Notes under the pieces: model-generated
The model's input: only the letters and a program-made list of their open reading frames with translations
The model's database searches: none
What the model was told of the DNA's origin: nothing
Shown: positions 28,820 to 37,866 of the stretch, piece after piece
Layout: every line of letters starts with the position of its first letter
Position numbering within the stretch: the stretch's first letter is position 1
Program-made: the position numbers and the translations under genes
Assembly: GCF_003609635.1 (NCBI RefSeq)
Contig: NZ_MCIA01000031.1
Coordinates: forward strand, 310,001-374,000
Direction: 5' to 3'
Length of the DNA: 64,000 bases
From: Lacrimispora algidixylanolytica
GTDB lineage: Bacteria; Bacillota; Clostridia; Lachnospirales; Lachnospiraceae

Positions 28820-30421
28820 ATGTCAGTGAAATACGTATTTGTCACCGGAGGAGTTGTGTCCGGACTTGGCAAAGGTATTACCGCAGCATCGCTTGGACGA
28901 CTATTAAAAGCTCGAGGCTATAATGTCACCATGCAAAAATTTGATCCTTATATTAATATCGATCCTGGTACCATGAACCCCGTTCAGCATGGAGAAGTTT
29001 TCGTCACAGAAGATGGAGTTGAAACAGACCTAGATCTTGGTCACTATGAACGTTTTATCGATGAAAATCTAACTAAGAATTCCAATGTTACAACTGGAAA
29101 AGTTTATTGGACCGTATTGACCCGCGAACGCCGCGGAGACTTCGGGGGAGGCACCGTACAGGTAATCCCTCATATTACCGACGAAATAAAGAGTCGCTTT
29201 CATCAAAACCACAATTCCACGGAAACAGACATTGCTATCATAGAAGTCGGTGGAACGGTAGGCGACATTGAAAGCCAACCTTTTTTAGAGGCAATTCGCC
29301 AATTCCAACATGAAGTAGGCCACGAAAACGCGATTCTAATTCACGTGACCCTGGTTCCATATCTGAAAGTTTCCGAAGAACTTAAAACCAAACCGACCCA
29401 GGCCAGTGTAAAAGATTTACAGGGAATGGGTATCCAGCCCGACATCATCGTATGCCGTTCCGAGCTGCCCCTTGATGATGGAATTCGAAGCAAAATCGCA
29501 CAATTCTGTAATGTTCCCAAGACTCACGTAATCCCAAACCTTGATGTTGAGGTATTATATGAACTTCCCCTTGTTATGGAAGAAGAAAATCTGGCTCAGG
29601 TCGCATGCGAAAGCTTAAAGCTTCCTTGTCCTACTCCCGATCTTACGGAATGGACTGCTATGATTGATAATTGGAAACATCCAGAAAAGGAAGTGACCAT
29701 TGCTTTAGTTGGCAAATACATTCAGCTTCATGACGCATATATTTCCGTTGTGGAAAGCTTAAAACACGGTGGCGTTTATAACCGTGCAGATGTTACCATT
29801 AAATGGGTGGATTCTGAACTCGTTACGAACGAGAATGCAGAAGAATATTTCAGTGATGTCAATGGAATTCTTGTTCCAGGTGGCTTTGGAAGCCGCGGAA
29901 TCGAAGGTAAAATTTCTTCCATTCAATATGCCCGTGAACATAACATTCCTTTCCTTGGTATTTGCCTTGGCATGCAGATGGCCATCGTGGAATTTGCCCG
30001 TAATGTAATTGGATTTTCTGATGCACATACTGCAGAGCTTGATATGGATACCACTCATCCTGTCATTAGCTTAATGCCAGATCAAAATGATGTTGAGGAC
30101 ATCGGCGGAACACTCCGTCTTGGTTCTTATCCTTGTGTCCTGGACAAGTCTTCCAAATCATATCAGGTATATGGAGAAGAGCTGATTCACGAGCGTCACA
30201 GACACCGCTATGAAGTGAACAATGATTATCGAGAAGATTTAAGCAATGCTGGTATGAAGCTTTCTGGTATCTCTCCTGATGGAAGAATTGTGGAGATGGT
30301 AGAAATTCCAGCTCATCCATGGTTCGTAGCCACCCAGGCTCACCCAGAATTTAAATCAAGACCAAATAGACCACATCCTCTGTTCCGCGAATTTATCCGG
30401 GCGGCGGTTGAAAATAAATAA
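28820..30421 (+). CDS. pyrG: CTP synthase
   Basis: Converts UTP to CTP with glutamine and ATP. The 533-residue protein has the N-terminal synthetase domain ([24 protein letters not shown]-loop-like) to about 265 and the class I amidotransferase domain with the nucleophile in GICLGMQ (Cys382) and a C-terminal HPEF catalytic pair. AAGGAGGT lies 9 bases upstream of ATG. It is monocistronic: a terminator follows, then the liv operon with its own promoter. A TATAAT at 28761-28766 is the likely -10. I do not see the G-run at the start of transcription that gives CTP-sensitive control in B. subtilis. Confidence 0.98.
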   Translation: MSVKYVFVTGGVVSGLGKGITAASLGRLLKARGYNVTMQKFDPYINIDPGTMNPVQHGEVFVTEDGVETDLDLGHYERFIDENLTKNSNVTTGKVYWTVLTRERRGDFGGGTVQVIPHITDEIKSRFHQNHNSTETDIAIIEVGGTVGDIESQPFLEAIRQFQHEVGHENAILIHVTLVPYLKVSEELKTKPTQASVKDLQGMGIQPDIIVCRSELPLDDGIRSKIAQFCNVPKTHVIPNLDVEVLYELPLVMEEENLAQVACESLKLPCPTPDLTEWTAMIDNWKHPEKEVTIALVGKYIQLHDAYISVVESLKHGGVYNRADVTIKWVDSELVTNENAEEYFSDVNGILVPGGFGSRGIEGKISSIQYAREHNIPFLGICLGMQMAIVEFARNVIGFSDAHTAELDMDTTHPVISLMPDQNDVEDIGGTLRLGSYPCVLDKSSKSYQVYGEELIHERHRHRYEVNNDYREDLSNAGMKLSGISPDGRIVEMVEIPAHPWFVATQAHPEFKSRPNRPHPLFREFIRAAVENK

Positions 30422-30438
30422 ATATTACCCCACGAACG

Positions 30439-30481
30439 ATGGAGTTCAGATTCTCTCTAGGAGAACTGAGCTCCATTTTAT
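30439..30481 (+). terminator. Terminator of pyrG
   Basis: ATGGAGTTCAG (30439-30449) pairs with CTGAGCTCCAT (30466-30476) with one G-U pair, plus an inner TTCTC/GAGAA stem; TTTTATTG follows. Confidence 0.85.
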
Positions 30482-30530
30482 TGTGAAAAAAGGAATTTAC
30501 TTTAAATTCTTATTTTCTTTTGATTTTTTC

Positions 30531-30558
30531 TTGCACTTTTCTCATCTTCTGTTATAAT
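30531..30558 (+). promoter_or_regulatory. Promoter of livJHMGF
   Basis: TTGCAC (30531-30536), 16 bases, TATAAT (30553-30558). The leader of about 65 bases ends with AAAGGAGGATATG before the livJ ATG. Confidence 0.7.
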
Positions 30559-30629
30559 ATAATGCAACGTGTGTCTACAGGGAAGACAGTTGTATTCACA
30601 GGGGATACACTTAAAGGAGGATATGTATT

Positions 30630-31811
30630 ATGAAATTAAAAAAGGTTTTCGCTCTTACTCTTGCTGCTTGCTTAAGCGCAACTCTCATTGCCGGTTGCAG
30701 CAACTCAGGTTCCTCAGGATCTTCAAACAACGGTGAAAAGGTCATTAGAATTGGTGTTTTTGAGCCAACCACTGGAGAAAACGGCGGCGGCGGCTTCCAG
30801 GAAGTATTAGGCGTACGATATGCCAACCAAGTTCACCCAACCGTAAAGATCGGTGGAGAGGAATATAAAGTTGAATTAGTTGAAGTAGATAATAAATCCG
30901 ATAAGACAGAAGCTGTCAATGCAGCACAGAAGCTTGTAAGCCAGAAAGTATCTGCAGTCATCGGAAGCTACGGTTCTGGTGTTTCTATCGCTGCTGGACA
31001 GATTTTCGCAGATGCCAAGATTCCTGCCATTGGTGCTTCCTGTACCAATCCTCAGGTAACTCAGGGAAATGAATATTACTTCCGTGTATGCTTCCTGGAT
31101 CCTTTTCAGGGAACCGTTATGGCAAACTATGCAAATGATAACGGTGCAAAGAAAGCAGCCATCGTCACACAGCTTGGTGATGACTACTCTTCCGGGCTTG
31201 GTTCATTCTTTAAGACCTCCTTTACAAAGCTTGGCGGAACCGTTGTAAGTGAAGAACAGTTCCAGACCAACCAGACAGACTTTAAAGCAATCCTTACAAA
31301 TATCAAGGCGCAAAACCCAGACATCATTTTTGCACCATCCTCTATCACCTCTGCTCCACTGATCATTAAGCAGGCTCGTGAGCTTGGAATCACTGCTATT
31401 ATTGCTGCTGGAGATACTTGGGAGAATTCAACTGTCATCGAAAATGCTGGAGCTTCTGCTGATGGCATCGTTCTATCCACTTTCTTTGATGAAGCGAAAC
31501 CTGCTAACGATGAGGCTGCCTCCTTTATCTCTGGTTTCAAAACCTACTTAAAGGAACAGAAGCAGGATGAAATCATACCAGCCGTATCAGCTCTTGGTTA
31601 TGATGCTTACTTAAGTGCATGTAAGGCAATTGAAACTGCCGGCTCTGCTGATGGTGAGAAAATCAAAGATGCCTTAAAGGGAGTATCCATTGAAGGCGTT
31701 ACCGGAAATATCTCCTTTGATGAAAACGGAGATGCAAAAAAGGATATGGCATTTATCAAAACCGTAGAAAATGGCAAATTCAAATTTTTAACAACAACTT
31801 CCGTAAAATAA
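30630..31811 (+). CDS. livJ: Branched-chain amino acid ABC transporter, binding lipoprotein
   Basis: A 393-residue extracytoplasmic receptor of the type I periplasmic-binding fold. Signal peptide with lipobox LIAGC (Cys22), a Ser/Gly linker, then IRIGVFEPTTGENGGGG and later segments VSAVIGSYGSG, AKIPAIGASCTNP and YYFRVCFLDPFQG, all typical of LivJ/Leu-binding proteins. It delivers leucine, isoleucine or valine (possibly other amino acids) to LivHMGF. It is first in its operon; a hairpin before livH probably keeps its expression higher than that of the membrane subunits. Confidence 0.9.
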   Translation: MKLKKVFALTLAACLSATLIAGCSNSGSSGSSNNGEKVIRIGVFEPTTGENGGGGFQEVLGVRYANQVHPTVKIGGEEYKVELVEVDNKSDKTEAVNAAQKLVSQKVSAVIGSYGSGVSIAAGQIFADAKIPAIGASCTNPQVTQGNEYYFRVCFLDPFQGTVMANYANDNGAKKAAIVTQLGDDYSSGLGSFFKTSFTKLGGTVVSEEQFQTNQTDFKAILTNIKAQNPDIIFAPSSITSAPLIIKQARELGITAIIAAGDTWENSTVIENAGASADGIVLSTFFDEAKPANDEAASFISGFKTYLKEQKQDEIIPAVSALGYDAYLSACKAIETAGSADGEKIKDALKGVSIEGVTGNISFDENGDAKKDMAFIKTVENGKFKFLTTTSVK

Positions 31812-31843
31812 CAGCATACATTGCAATGATACTAACATCACAA

Positions 31844-31877
31844 AATGAGTGGGGACGTATTTCCTTCCCCACTCGTT
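31844..31877 (+). terminator. Hairpin between livJ and livH
   Basis: AATGAGTGGGGA pairs with TCCCCACTCGTT (one G-U pair) around a 10-base loop, but only a weak T stretch follows. It is best read as a partial terminator or mRNA-stabilising stem that raises livJ over the transporter genes. Confidence 0.6.
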
Positions 31878-31932
31878 CCATTTGTAACAGGTACTTTACT
31901 ACATACTTCTCAGATAGGAGGCATTTCGCCAC

Positions 31933-32814
31933 ATGAGTCTTTCAACCTTTTTTCAGCAGTGCCTTACCGGTATTTCCTTAGGCGGTGCATATGCTCTCAT
32001 AGCCATTGGCTATACGCTGGTTTACGGAATCCTTCGCCTCATCAACTTCGCCCATGGCGATATTTTTATGATGGCTGGATATTTCATGATATTTGCAATG
32101 GCTAGTTTTCCATGGTTCATCTCCATACCTTTGGTGCTATTTATCACAGTTGTATTGGGAGTCTCCATCGAACGGATTGCATACCGACCTCTCCGCAGTG
32201 CCCCAAGAATGTCAGTTATGATTTCTGCCATCGGTGTTTCTTATCTGTTGCAAAATCTAGCTACCTATCTTTTCACGGCACTTCCAAAGGGATATCCAGA
32301 ACTTCCAGTCTTAAAGAAAATCTACCAGATCGGTGGTCTTTCTGCTTCTTTCGTTACCTTTCTCACACCGGTTTTGACTCTTATCATTGTATACGCCCTT
32401 ATGGTGCTGATCAATAAAACAAAGATCGGTATGGCAATGCGTGCCGTCTCAAAAGATTACGACACTGCATCCCTAATGGGAATCAAGATCAACCGAATCA
32501 TCACCTTTACCTTTGCCATTGGATCTCTTTTGGCTGCAGTCGGATCCGTCCTTTATTTTACAGATCGTATGACCGTGTTCCCATTTTCCGGCTCTTTGCC
32601 TGGCCTAAAGTGCTTCGTAGCCGCAGTATTTGGCGGAATTGGCAGCATTCCTGGTGCTGTAATCGGCGGGTTCATTCTGGGACTTGGTGAGACTGCCCTG
32701 GTTGCAACCGGGTATTCCACCTTTAGTGATGCATTTACCTTTGTTCTGCTAATTGCCATTCTCCTGATTAAACCTACTGGTTTGTTCGGCGAGAAGACAA
32801 CCGATAAAGTGTGA
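31933..32814 (+). CDS. livH: Branched-chain amino acid permease LivH
   Basis: A 293-residue inner-membrane permease with eight hydrophobic segments. The N-terminal GGAYALIAIGYTLVYGILRLINFAHGDIFM block is the LivH signature, and GMAMRAVSKDYDTASLMGI is the coupling loop to the ATPases. AGGAGG precedes the ATG. It pairs with LivM to form the channel. Confidence 0.95.
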   Translation: MSLSTFFQQCLTGISLGGAYALIAIGYTLVYGILRLINFAHGDIFMMAGYFMIFAMASFPWFISIPLVLFITVVLGVSIERIAYRPLRSAPRMSVMISAIGVSYLLQNLATYLFTALPKGYPELPVLKKIYQIGGLSASFVTFLTPVLTLIIVYALMVLINKTKIGMAMRAVSKDYDTASLMGIKINRIITFTFAIGSLLAAVGSVLYFTDRMTVFPFSGSLPGLKCFVAAVFGGIGSIPGAVIGGFILGLGETALVATGYSTFSDAFTFVLLIAILLIKPTGLFGEKTTDKV

Positions 32815-32824
32815 GGTGCCTCTT

Positions 32825-33928
32825 ATGAAGAAGAAAGCAATATCCAAAAACAAACTCTATTCCTTGATTGCCCTTTTGTTTGTCATCGGTATTCTTGGTA
32901 TGTTACAGGCTAACAGCGCTCAGTACAGCTATCAGATTTCAATTTTGGAACGAAGTGCCATCTATGCAGTGGTTGCTGTTTCCATGAACCTGCTCACCGG
33001 ATTTACCGGACTGTTTTCTTTGGGTCAGGCTGGATTTATGGCAATTGGTGCTTATACTGTGGCCATTCTTACAATTCCCGCAGATACTAGAGCAAGCGTT
33101 TATTATGTAGATGGTATCGCTCCGGCTATCGCAAATCTACAATGTCCCTTCTGGCTTGCCCTTATTTTAGCAGGACTTTTTTCTGCGGCCATTGCAGCTA
33201 TCATTGGAATTCCAGTCCTTCGCTTAAAAAGTGATTACCTGGCTATCGCTACTCTGGGCTTTTCAGAAATTATACGTGCCGTTATCTCTGCACCTCAGTT
33301 AAATAAAATTACCAACGGGTCCTACGGACTGAAAAATATCCCAGCTTTTCCAAACCTATTTGTAGCTTTTGGATTATGTGGCTTATGTATTCTTCTTATG
33401 GTGCTTTTGATCAATTCCTCTTACGGCCGTGCATTTAAAGCGCTTCGCGAGGATGAAGTGGCTGCCCAGGCTATGGGACTTAACTTATTCCGTTACAAGG
33501 AGCTAGCTTTTGTAATTTCCTCTTTCTTTACAGGGGTAGGCGGTGGTCTCCTTGCCATCTACATGCGCTCCATTGACTCAAAGACCTTTTCCATCAACTT
33601 AACCTATGACATACTGCTCATCGTAGTCCTTGGAGGCATTGGAAGTGTTACAGGAAGCGTAATCGGTGCCTTTTTGGTTACTGCTGGCAGAGAATGGCTT
33701 CGTTTCTTTGATAATCCACTTACCATTGGAGGAATCGATATTCCCCTGTTCCGTTCCGGTTTTCGTATGGTCATTTTCTCCATTCTTCTTATGGCAGTGG
33801 TACTCTTCTACCGCCGTGGAATCATGGGAAGCAATGAGTTCTCATGGGAGGGCCTTGGAAGGCTGATCCGCAGCATTCCAAATAAACTGAAGAGAAAAAG
33901 CAAAACACAGAAGGGAGATAATGCATAA
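32825..33928 (+). CDS. livM: Branched-chain amino acid permease LivM
   Basis: A 367-residue permease. The central part has LivM motifs: SMNLLTGFTGLFSLGQAGFM, a coupling loop GRAFKALREDEVAAQAMG, and GGIGSVTGSVIGA near the end. ATG 32825 has GAGGTG 6 bases upstream; a GTG three codons earlier lies inside that site. The stop codon overlaps the livG start by one base (TAATG), indicating translational coupling. Confidence 0.95.
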   Translation: MKKKAISKNKLYSLIALLFVIGILGMLQANSAQYSYQISILERSAIYAVVAVSMNLLTGFTGLFSLGQAGFMAIGAYTVAILTIPADTRASVYYVDGIAPAIANLQCPFWLALILAGLFSAAIAAIIGIPVLRLKSDYLAIATLGFSEIIRAVISAPQLNKITNGSYGLKNIPAFPNLFVAFGLCGLCILLMVLLINSSYGRAFKALREDEVAAQAMGLNLFRYKELAFVISSFFTGVGGGLLAIYMRSIDSKTFSINLTYDILLIVVLGGIGSVTGSVIGAFLVTAGREWLRFFDNPLTIGGIDIPLFRSGFRMVIFSILLMAVVLFYRRGIMGSNEFSWEGLGRLIRSIPNKLKRKSKTQKGDNA

Positions 33929-34794
33929 TGTCAGCAGAAGCAAAAACTCCAATCAATGTGCTCCATATGGAGGACGTTACCATGCAATTTGGTGGTGTGG
34001 TAGCTGTCAACGGCTTAAGCCTTGATGTAAATGAGGGAGAAATCGTTGCGCTTATCGGCCCCAATGGTGCTGGAAAGACAACTGCCTTTAACTGTGTTAC
34101 CGGTATCTATGAGCCTACTTTTGGCAAGGTGGATTTTATGGGAGAAACCATTCTCTCCAATACACCAAAGGGAAAAGCAGAGAAAACGTATCTGGGAGAA
34201 GTAACGCCTAGACCGATTCCAGTGATCCGTAATACACCGGATAAGATCACTCAAAAGGGTGTCGCCAGAACCTTCCAGAACATTCGCCTTTTCGGACAGC
34301 TTACGGTTTTTGACAATGTTCTCATCGCAAAACATATGCGTGCGAAGCAGAATGTACTTTCTGCCACTCTCCGTTTCAATCACAAAGAGGAAGAACGCAT
34401 GCGATCAGAGGCTATGGCTCTTTTGGAAGAGCAAAACCTTCTTCATCTTAAGGATGAGATTGCTGCTTCCCTCCCTTACGGCTTACAAAGACGTCTGGAA
34501 ATAGCCAGAGCGCTAGCCACAGAGCCTAAATTACTCTTACTTGATGAGCCTGCTGCGGGAATGAATCCTCAGGAAACTCAGGAGCTTACCGATTTCATCA
34601 AGCAGATTCGGGATACCTATCATTTGACTGTATTTATGATTGAACACCATATGGATCTGGTCATGCAGATCTCAGACCGTATTTATGTACTGGATTTTGG
34701 CAAACTAATTGCTCAAGGTACACCAGAAGAAATCCAGAACAACGAACGGGTAATTGAAGCATATCTGGGGGTGAGTGACGATGCTGAAGATTGA
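33928..34794 (+). CDS. livG: Branched-chain amino acid ABC ATPase LivG
   Basis: A 288-residue ATPase. Walker A GPNGAGKTT (44-52), GVARTFQNIRLFGQ Q-loop region, a signature variant LPYGLQRRLEIARAL and Walker B LLLLDEPAAGMNP are visible. Compared with usual LivG proteins (about 255 residues) it carries an insertion of roughly 30 residues before the Q-loop (around NTPKGKAEKTYLGEVTPRP). It works as a heterodimer with LivF. It overlaps livF by 14 bases. Confidence 0.95.
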   Translation: MSAEAKTPINVLHMEDVTMQFGGVVAVNGLSLDVNEGEIVALIGPNGAGKTTAFNCVTGIYEPTFGKVDFMGETILSNTPKGKAEKTYLGEVTPRPIPVIRNTPDKITQKGVARTFQNIRLFGQLTVFDNVLIAKHMRAKQNVLSATLRFNHKEEERMRSEAMALLEEQNLLHLKDEIAASLPYGLQRRLEIARALATEPKLLLLDEPAAGMNPQETQELTDFIKQIRDTYHLTVFMIEHHMDLVMQISDRIYVLDFGKLIAQGTPEEIQNNERVIEAYLGVSDDAED

Positions 34795-35491
34795 GAATTT
34801 AAAAGTGAACTACGGCGGAATTGAAGCTGTTAAAGGTGTTTCCTTTGAAGTGCCGGATAAAACCATTGTAACCCTGATTGGTGCCAATGGAGCAGGAAAG
34901 AGCACCACCCTCCGCTCCATCGTAGGACTGGTAAAGCCTTCTGCCGGAAGCAGCATTACCCTAGACGGGGAAGAACTTATCGGACTTGACACCACTCAGA
35001 TCGTATCAAAGGGTATCGCTCTGGTACCGGAAGGCCGTCATGTCTTTCCAGATATGACAGTTCTTGAAAACATTAAAATCGGGGCGTACTTAAGAAACGA
35101 CAGCCTTGAAGATGATATCAATTGGGTCTATACCTTGTTTCCAAGATTAAAGGAACGAAGCTGGCAGCTTTCCGGTACTCTTTCCGGTGGCGAACAGCAG
35201 ATGCTTGCAGTTGCAAGGGCTTTGATGAGCCACCCCAGAATCTTAATGATGGATGAACCTTCCCTGGGCTTGGCTCCTCTTATCGTGAAAGATTTGTTCT
35301 CGATCATCCGGGAAATTAACAAAAAGGGTGTGACGGTTCTGTTAATCGAGCAGAATGCAAATATGGCGCTTCATACGGCGGATATGGGCTACGTGATGGA
35401 AACAGGACGGATTACTCTGTCAGGAGCTGGGAAAGAGCTTCTGGCTGATGAGTCAGTGAAAGCGGCTTATCTTGGGAAGAAAAAGAACTGA
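34781..35491 (+). CDS. livF: Branched-chain amino acid ABC ATPase LivF
   Basis: A 236-residue ATPase with Walker A GANGAGKST, Q-loop region LVPEGRHVFPDMTV (LivF hallmark), signature LSGGEQQMLAVARAL and Walker B ILMMDEPSLGLAP. ATG 34781 follows GGGGGTGAG and lies inside the livG end; an upstream GTG at 34775 overlaps that site. Last gene of the operon, followed by a terminator. Confidence 0.95.
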   Translation: MLKIENLKVNYGGIEAVKGVSFEVPDKTIVTLIGANGAGKSTTLRSIVGLVKPSAGSSITLDGEELIGLDTTQIVSKGIALVPEGRHVFPDMTVLENIKIGAYLRNDSLEDDINWVYTLFPRLKERSWQLSGTLSGGEQQMLAVARALMSHPRILMMDEPSLGLAPLIVKDLFSIIREINKKGVTVLLIEQNANMALHTADMGYVMETGRITLSGAGKELLADESVKAAYLGKKKN

Positions 35492-35498
35492 ATGGAGA

Positions 35499-35537
35499 AA
35501 AAGGCAGTGGATGAAAACCATCGACTGCCTTTTTTAT
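35499..35537 (+). terminator. Terminator of the liv operon
   Basis: AAAGGCAGT-G-GATG pairs with CATC-G-ACTGCCTTT (one mismatch, 5-base loop), followed by a run of T. It starts 8 bases after the livF stop. Confidence 0.85.
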
Positions 35538-35686
35538 GTCTATATTCCGAAAGTTGACTTATATCTTATAAACGATACCGAAAGGCTAAGATCGTTTTCA
35601 AAGTACTGGTTCTCTTTGGCTATTTCAGCGAGTATAGCATCCTCATACGCTACGGCCTCCACAGAAGTGCTTTTCTCCTACATTAC

Positions 35687-36013
35687 TTAATCGTCAAGCT
35701 GTTTTTCTGTTTTGGTTAAAAATATTTGTAGCGCATCACAGATGTCGATGTCCATACGCTTTGCCAATACAATCAGCCACCATATACATTCGCCAAGTTT
35801 ATGTTCCAGTTCAGACGCTGTTTCTCCGCTATGGGGCCAACGTCCCTGCTGAGACATTGCCAGACGTCCGACCAGACCAGCATCTGTTAGAAAAGCAAGC
35901 GCATCTTCTTCTACCGTCCACTCATTTCCATGGTATTGTTTTTCTAATTTATGATATTTTTTTCTTATTTGAGCCGAACGTTCCATTATCTCACTAAAAC
36001 TTATATCTTTCAT
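35687..36013 (-). CDS. MazG-like protein
   Basis: A 108-residue helical protein. The second half (ELEHKLGECIWWLIVLAKRM, then DIDICDALQIF) resembles MazG-type nucleotide pyrophosphohydrolases, which use paired acidic helices to bind Mg and cleave NTPs to NMP; the N-terminal helix with EEDALAFLTDAGLVGRL could supply the first acidic pair. The motif is not complete enough to be sure of activity. ATG 36013 has AAGGAGAA upstream. It faces the liv operon tail-to-tail; the 35538-35686 stretch between them holds nothing else that I recognise. Confidence 0.6.
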   Translation of the reverse strand: MKDISFSEIMERSAQIRKKYHKLEKQYHGNEWTVEEDALAFLTDAGLVGRLAMSQQGRWPHSGETASELEHKLGECIWWLIVLAKRMDIDICDALQIFLTKTEKQLDD

Positions 36014-36090
36014 GCTTTTCTCCTTATATTTGTAAGTTACTATTCAGTAGAATTAATTGATCCAAATATAATCAGGCTAACCTTTTATTC

Positions 36091-36465
36091 CTATAGCATT
36101 TGTTTTATGTCTGTAACTGTTATTTCTAATACCCTGGTCAAAAATGTAAATTTATCTTTCATCATATTAAATTCCGCTCCTGAGTCAAAAAATCTTGCCG
36201 TCCCTTCCACAGTAAAACCGGTTCCTTGATAATTATTATATCCTAATACATTTTTACTCCCTAATGCCATCTTCACTTTATTATTTATATTTATATTTTT
36301 CTCTGTTCAACTCATGATCCCGGCTGGAATTAGAATTCTTTCATCTCCTGTTACTACCAAATAAGAGTTCCATTCATTTACAATGTGTGGTTCGCCTTCC
36401 CCCCATGTTACAATCGTTACGATTCCTTCATTTTTTAATACTTCATAAAATTTTTCTGTAAGCAT
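36091..36465 (-). pseudogene. Pyridoxamine 5'-phosphate oxidase-like gene interrupted by TGA
   Basis: From an ATG at 36465 with AGGAG upstream, the frame reads MLTEKFYEVLKNEGIVTIV and continues to ILIPAGIMS, then TGA (36309-36307), then in the same frame TEKNININNKVKMALGSKNV and ...FLTRVLEITVTDIKQML to 36091. Both halves fit one small split-barrel flavin-binding protein of about 124 residues (clostridial PNPOx-like family, in which I-P-A-G-x-M-x-K-T-E-K-N is common). No frameshift is needed: a single base change to TGA explains it. It is either a recent pseudogene, a sequence error, or a recoded codon; no selenocysteine-type hairpin is evident downstream. Confidence 0.65.
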
Positions 36466-36839
36466 ATTATCTCCTCTTATTAATTGAATTACATACTCTT
36501 ATACACCCTATTGGGTAATTCGTATTTCTTTTGTTTATAAATCATATTATCATTTGAAATATGACTACGTCATGTCATATTTTTTTTTTTAACATTATAA
36601 TATAATAATAAATATCTGAAATTGGTTTTTCATAGATGAATGAAATCATTCACATATATAGCTTTGACTTTTCATAGAAGCTGGATTAGGTCAGTTTAGA
36701 CTGCATGGTGCTGTCACCACTCGGATGTATTGGTATCATACATGTGATTTATAATAATAAAAGGGCTATTACAAAAAAGTGATGATTTACTTATTTTGCA
36801 ACAGCCCTATTTCTTCTATATCTATATTTCCACTGTACT
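36466..36839. other. Intergenic region with two hairpins
   Basis: An AT-rich stretch between the interrupted PNPOx-like gene and the DUF2809 gene. AATATGAC (36558-36565) pairs with GTCATATT (36574-36581) and is followed by nine more T on the plus strand, a terminator shape without a plus-strand gene before it. A second hairpin (36762-36808) terminates the DUF2809 gene. I see no coding sequence. Confidence 0.5.
36750..36808 (-). terminator. Terminator of the DUF2809 gene
   Basis: Minus-strand RNA AGGGCUGUUGCAAAA pairs with UUUUGUAAUAGCCCU (two G-U pairs), followed by UUUAUUAUUAU. It begins 32 bases after the stop codon. Confidence 0.8.
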
Positions 36840-37223
36840 CTAAATATCCCAACAATAGGAACAAAGGCTTAATAGAATGCAGCCTGCTCCATAACACATA
36901 ATATCTTTTAAATCAAAGGTGGACCCAATTACGATCCGCCAAAATGTATGCTCCTGTAGTCCTAATCGCTGTACCAGATGGAAATACTGTAGACATTCTA
37001 CTCCAGCCGCAAATAAAAATATATAGAGCGGCAGCCATTTATAACCCACAGGTATTATAATACTAATAAAACTATAAATCAGGATAACAACTAGCATATC
37101 ACCAATATAAGGCCTGATTATGTCATCATGCACATATAGAGCTATTAGTGTTTCCATTATGAACAAAACTAAAAAAGCAATTGCATATCCAATTCTTTTT
37201 TTCTTATGTATCCGTAGATTCAT
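36840..37223 (-). CDS. DUF2809 family membrane protein
   Basis: A 127-residue inner-membrane protein with four hydrophobic segments. FIRPYIGD-like (IIRPYIGDMLVVILIYSFI) and the C-terminal GSTFDLKDIMCYGAG block are typical of the DUF2809 family, whose function is unknown. ATG 37223 has GAGGAAAAG upstream. It is monocistronic, divergent from the M6 protease gene. Confidence 0.75.
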   Translation of the reverse strand: MNLRIHKKKRIGYAIAFLVLFIMETLIALYVHDDIIRPYIGDMLVVILIYSFISIIIPVGYKWLPLYIFLFAAGVECLQYFHLVQRLGLQEHTFWRIVIGSTFDLKDIMCYGAGCILLSLCSYCWDI

Positions 37224-37627
37224 ATCTTTTCCTCGTTCTATATTCTTGTTAGTTATTCTTGAAATTTAATAATTCTTAACTCATGGATTTTCATATATCA
37301 ACCCTCTTCTCCCACCATTGCATCTCGTAATAGAAATTATAGCATCAATCATTAAAATGGACAAGAATTCTTCTTATACACTTTGAAATCAAGTCCAAAA
37401 CACGGATCTATAAACTGGAGAAAGATAAGAAAAAAAAGAAACACTCTCCTCTCATATCTCTGCTATATAAGGCAAATATGCCGTTTAAGTGTCTCATTAT
37501 CTAAACTTCCGCATACCCCTTTTCAGAACAGAAGCAATACAACCTCTAGACAAAACAATATGACATCTACATGCAAAAACTATAAAACTACCATATGTAT
37601 TACATTCGACAAGTTGGTGCATTTATC

Positions 37628-37724
37628 TAACTATTAATATATATTTTAACGTTTTTTTTGCAAATATAAACATTTTATGAATTTTTCTTAATGTTTTACG
37701 TTTTTAGTTAACTATTAATATATA
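37628..37724 (+). repeat. Two copies of a 16-bp direct repeat upstream of the M6 protease
   Basis: TAACTATTAATATATA occurs at 37628-37643 and again at 37709-37724, 81 bases apart. Each copy has a nearby AACG/ACG followed by a T-run. The downstream copy overlaps a possible -35 (TTAACT, 37708) of a promoter with TATTAT at 37732-37737, so the copies may be regulator sites. The rest of 37224-37627 holds nothing that I recognise. Confidence 0.5.
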
Positions 37725-37758
37725 AATACGATATTATCTTCAAGTAGTAAATAAATTC

Positions 37759-37782
37759 AAGGAGGTGATACCAATGTTTTAA
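37759..37782 (+). promoter_or_regulatory. Strong ribosome site followed by a two-codon frame in the protease leader
   Basis: AAGGAGGTGAT (37759-37769) is an almost perfect match to the 16S 3' end, with ATG at 37774 followed by TTT and then TAA. The protease itself starts 85 bases later behind a weaker AAAGGA. Either this is a start-stop element that captures ribosomes or the residue of a lost leader gene. Confidence 0.5.
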
Positions 37783-37866
37783 TTATCATAAACAACTGAT
37801 ACATCAATCGAGTAACATGCAACAAGGGGTAGAAAAAGCAAAAGATGAAGACGAAAGGAACTAATT

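Noticed and set aside
35472-35690. 72-codon plus-strand frame after livF
   Set aside because: It overlaps the livF end and runs through the operon terminator; no family resemblance.
36307-36309. Selenocysteine reading of the TGA in the PNPOx-like gene
   Set aside because: No suitable hairpin directly after the TGA and the position is not a redox site in the family; a nonsense change is simpler.
37383-37637. 84-codon plus-strand frame upstream of the M6 protease
   Set aside because: Lys/Thr/Asn-rich random-looking product, no ribosome site, and the frame begins within an AT-rich intergenic stretch.
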